In this document: in pieces, positions 8,955 through 10,161 of the stretch
How positions within the stretch are numbered: position 1 is the stretch's first letter
Layout of the letters: each line of letters starts with the position of its first letter
Assembly (NCBI GenBank): GCA_014621425.1
Contig: JAANBB010000793.1
Location: forward strand, 1-10,161
Length of the DNA stretch: 10,161 nt
Direction of reading: 5' to 3'
Source: Cylindrodendrum hubeiense
Lineage: Eukaryota > Ascomycota > Sordariomycetes > Hypocreales > Nectriaceae
Translations under genes and position numbers: made by a program
The notes under the pieces: model-generated
Seen by the model: the letters and a program-made list of their open reading frames with translations, nothing else
Database searches by the model: none
Told to the model about the DNA's origin: nothing

Positions 8955-8986
8955 CAATTGGTCCGTGCACCACTAGTACCGCGAGT

Positions 8987-8998
8987 GGGTACGTACCC
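8987..8998. repeat. GGGTACGTACCC perfect palindrome
   Basis: A perfect 12-bp palindrome, 172 bp upstream of the telobox start. It shares the 10-bp core GGTACGTACC with the palindrome at 1860-1871. The function is unknown; it may be a dimeric regulator site. Confidence 0.5.
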
Positions 8999-9093
8999 GT
9001 TCCCTGTTCAGCCAACAGGGATGTGATTCGCTGCGCTGGCTAAGATACCCATGACGAAACATGTGTGCCATCTTGTTGTTGCACTTTGTTGAG

Positions 9094-9112
9094 TACCTAG
9101 GTAGGTAGGTAG
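9094..9112 (-). repeat. GGTA/TACC microsatellite, inverted copy
   Basis: TACCTAGGTA (9094-9103, itself a palindrome) is followed by further TAGG units to 9112. On the - strand it reads CTACCTACCTACCTAGGTA. It therefore has the same orientation relative to the telobox gene as the 2376-2429 array has to the septin gene. Confidence 0.8.
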
Positions 9113-9211
9113 CAAGTGAAATGAATGTATTGTCTAGATGGTTTATACATGCGGTTTCTTCCTCGGGCATAGCATGGAAAACACATGCAGAAACTACATG
9201 GTCCGGCTTCT

Positions 9212-9815
9212 TCAAGCCGTCTTCTTTGCCGCAGGTGGTGCACTTGCGCGGTCGGGACCAAAGAGCCCCAAGAAGTATGCTGATCGCGTCAACATCAAGA
9301 AGAGCTGTGATTGCACATGTTGGAATTATTCGAAGACAAACTTGAGGGGGGATTCCCAGAGACTTACCGTCATGGCGACGTTTCCCCAAGCCATGGCGTT
9401 CCATTCTGCGGGGTTCAAAAGCCTGTCCATGCCGAGCGCATAGCCGCTGAAGAGGATGTGGCCGAGGTCTCCGAGCCAAAGTGCGACGAGGTAGCCTCGG
9501 ACGACCTTGACCTCAGATGTTGTGCTTAGGACTGCGAGACCGATCAGGGCCAATAAGAGGTACAGGTTTCCTAGCTCCAAGGCCAGAACCACGCTGTGGT
9601 CGGTGATGACGACTGGTTCTGTCTGGGGTATTTGCTCGGCAACGAACCAGGCGGGATCCGCAATGGCACCTAGAAAGCCAGCAACCCTGAGGTGCGTTGG
9701 GTGAGTGGCTGTTGGGTGGAATGAAGATGGATGCATGGAAGGGTGTCTCTTACAGGGAGATTGGTTCGACAATGGTGAAGACGATGCGCGGGACGGCTGG
9801 GAGCGAGGACGCCAT
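9212..9815 (-). CDS. Four-span membrane protein, DUF7704-like
   Basis: Three exons, 9815-9754, 9686-9368 and 9304-9212, give 157 aa with all junctions in frame. The start ATG at 9815 is followed by ASSLPAVPRIVFTIVEPIS. Hydrophobic spans lie at about 10-30, 51-74, 82-104 and 119-142. Polar residues sit inside spans: Glu58 in LALELGN, and Asp94 and His97 in WLGDLGH. A conserved-looking NAMAWGN (117-123) precedes the last span, which ends at YFLGLFGPDR. This layout and length match the small fungal membrane proteins grouped as DUF7704, a family of unknown function; I recall the resemblance and could not search. The C-terminus is AAKKTA, fitting a KKXX dilysine ER-retrieval signal. Four spans would place both ends on the same side, cytosolic if the signal works. 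It lies in tandem upstream of the telobox gene. Confidence 0.82.
9305..9367 (-). other. DUF7704-like gene intron 2 (63 nt)
   Basis: Donor GTAAGT directly after ATG ACG, acceptor ATCACAG. The intron is phase 0. Splicing fuses NVAMT to LFLMLTRSAYFLGLFGPDR and completes the fourth membrane span. Retention would add VSLWESPLKFVFE and stop, losing that span and the KKTA end. Confidence 0.85.
9687..9753 (-). other. DUF7704-like gene intron 1 (67 nt)
   Basis: Donor GTAAGA and acceptor CCTCAG, on the - strand. Splicing joins CT and G into Leu21 and yields EPISLVAGFLGAIADP, a continuous first membrane span. Other AG dinucleotides nearby do not restore this frame and span. Confidence 0.85.
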
Positions 9816-10161
9816 GGCTGAGATGAGACGATTCACGGCAGAAAACGAGCCCGGTGAAGAGATAAGAGACGTTGATAATTGCGGAGAAGATTGACGGACA
9901 GCTAATTGGGTGTTGGGACTGGATCAGATATTTCCCCGAGACAAAATGCAATCATGTCGGTAGAGAATGACCCGGAAGATTGACGGCACGGATGTCTGGC
10001 CGAGTTGCGCAGGCTGGGTTGGACTTGGGGTTCAGGTTGGATAATAATTCCACCAGCAGCAGCCCGCAGTTGTCGGTGAAGGTCGTACAGAAGATGTGCA
10101 AGCAAGCTCGGTCGCGGTGGGACCGGGAAGTGCCGGCAGCAGCCAAGCAGCAGCCGAGCAC
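9816..10161 (-). promoter_or_regulatory. Upstream region of DUF7704-like gene
   Basis: About 350 bp upstream of the DUF7704-like start, running to the window edge. It contains CAG-rich stretches near 10053-10065 and 10135-10157 but no recognisable gene. A - strand frame open to the window edge (69 codons) has no domain or start context to support it. It is taken as promoter/leader by position only. Confidence 0.45.

Larger units (their letters stand above)
8816..9211 (-). promoter_or_regulatory. Promoter/5' region of telobox gene
   Basis: About 400 bp between the telobox start and the stop of the tandem upstream gene. In order away from the telobox start it holds a double TTAGGG (8943-8954), an abutting CCAAT on - (8957-8961), the palindrome GGGTACGTACCC (8987-8998) and a TACC/GGTA microsatellite (9094-9112). 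It must also contain the 3' UTR of the DUF7704-like gene. No gene is seen in it. Confidence 0.7.

Overview
The window looks like a nuclear region of a filamentous ascomycete (Pezizomycotina, probably Sordariomycetes). It has short introns (52-96 nt) with GTAAGT, GTATGT or GTAAGA donors and CTAAC/CTAAT-like branch points. It also has long pyrimidine-rich promoter/leader DNA, TACC/GGTA microsatellites between genes, and proteins of fungal families. No prokaryotic operon signals, mobile element, CRISPR array, tRNA or rRNA was seen. The species cannot be named from the sequence.

Layout: about 3.75 kb on the left (1-3754) holds no protein gene I can support. It contains several short tandem repeats and palindromes. 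From about 2430 it becomes pyrimidine-rich on the + strand, as expected for the promoter and 5' leader of the next gene. A two-exon septin gene follows on + (3755-5392, 513 aa). It is preceded by a 20-codon upstream ORF whose stop overlaps the septin start as ATGA. A 1.2 kb convergent intergenic region (5393-6618) separates it from two tandem genes on the - strand.

The first of these (8815-6619, two exons, 714 aa) has a long helical domain followed by a C-terminal Myb/telobox-like domain with the signature RNQQAYRDKARNMK. I read it as a Taz1/TRF/Tbf1-type telomeric (TTAGGG) binding protein. The second (9815-9212, three exons, 157 aa) is a four-span membrane protein resembling the fungal DUF7704 family. 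It ends in KKTA, a possible dilysine ER-retrieval signal.

The most interesting observation joins a gene to its promoter. Upstream of the telobox-protein gene, at 8943-8954, there is an exact two-unit telomeric repeat (TAGGGTTAGGGT on the gene's strand) beside a CCAAT box. This is the DNA that such a protein is predicted to bind, so the gene may regulate itself according to telomere state or protein level. Other points are: retention of either of two introns would detach a domain; TACC-type repeats and a GGTACGTACC palindrome recur upstream of both the septin and the telobox gene; and the septin has a diverged switch motif and an acidic insertion. The three genes show no evident common pathway and appear to be independent transcription units.
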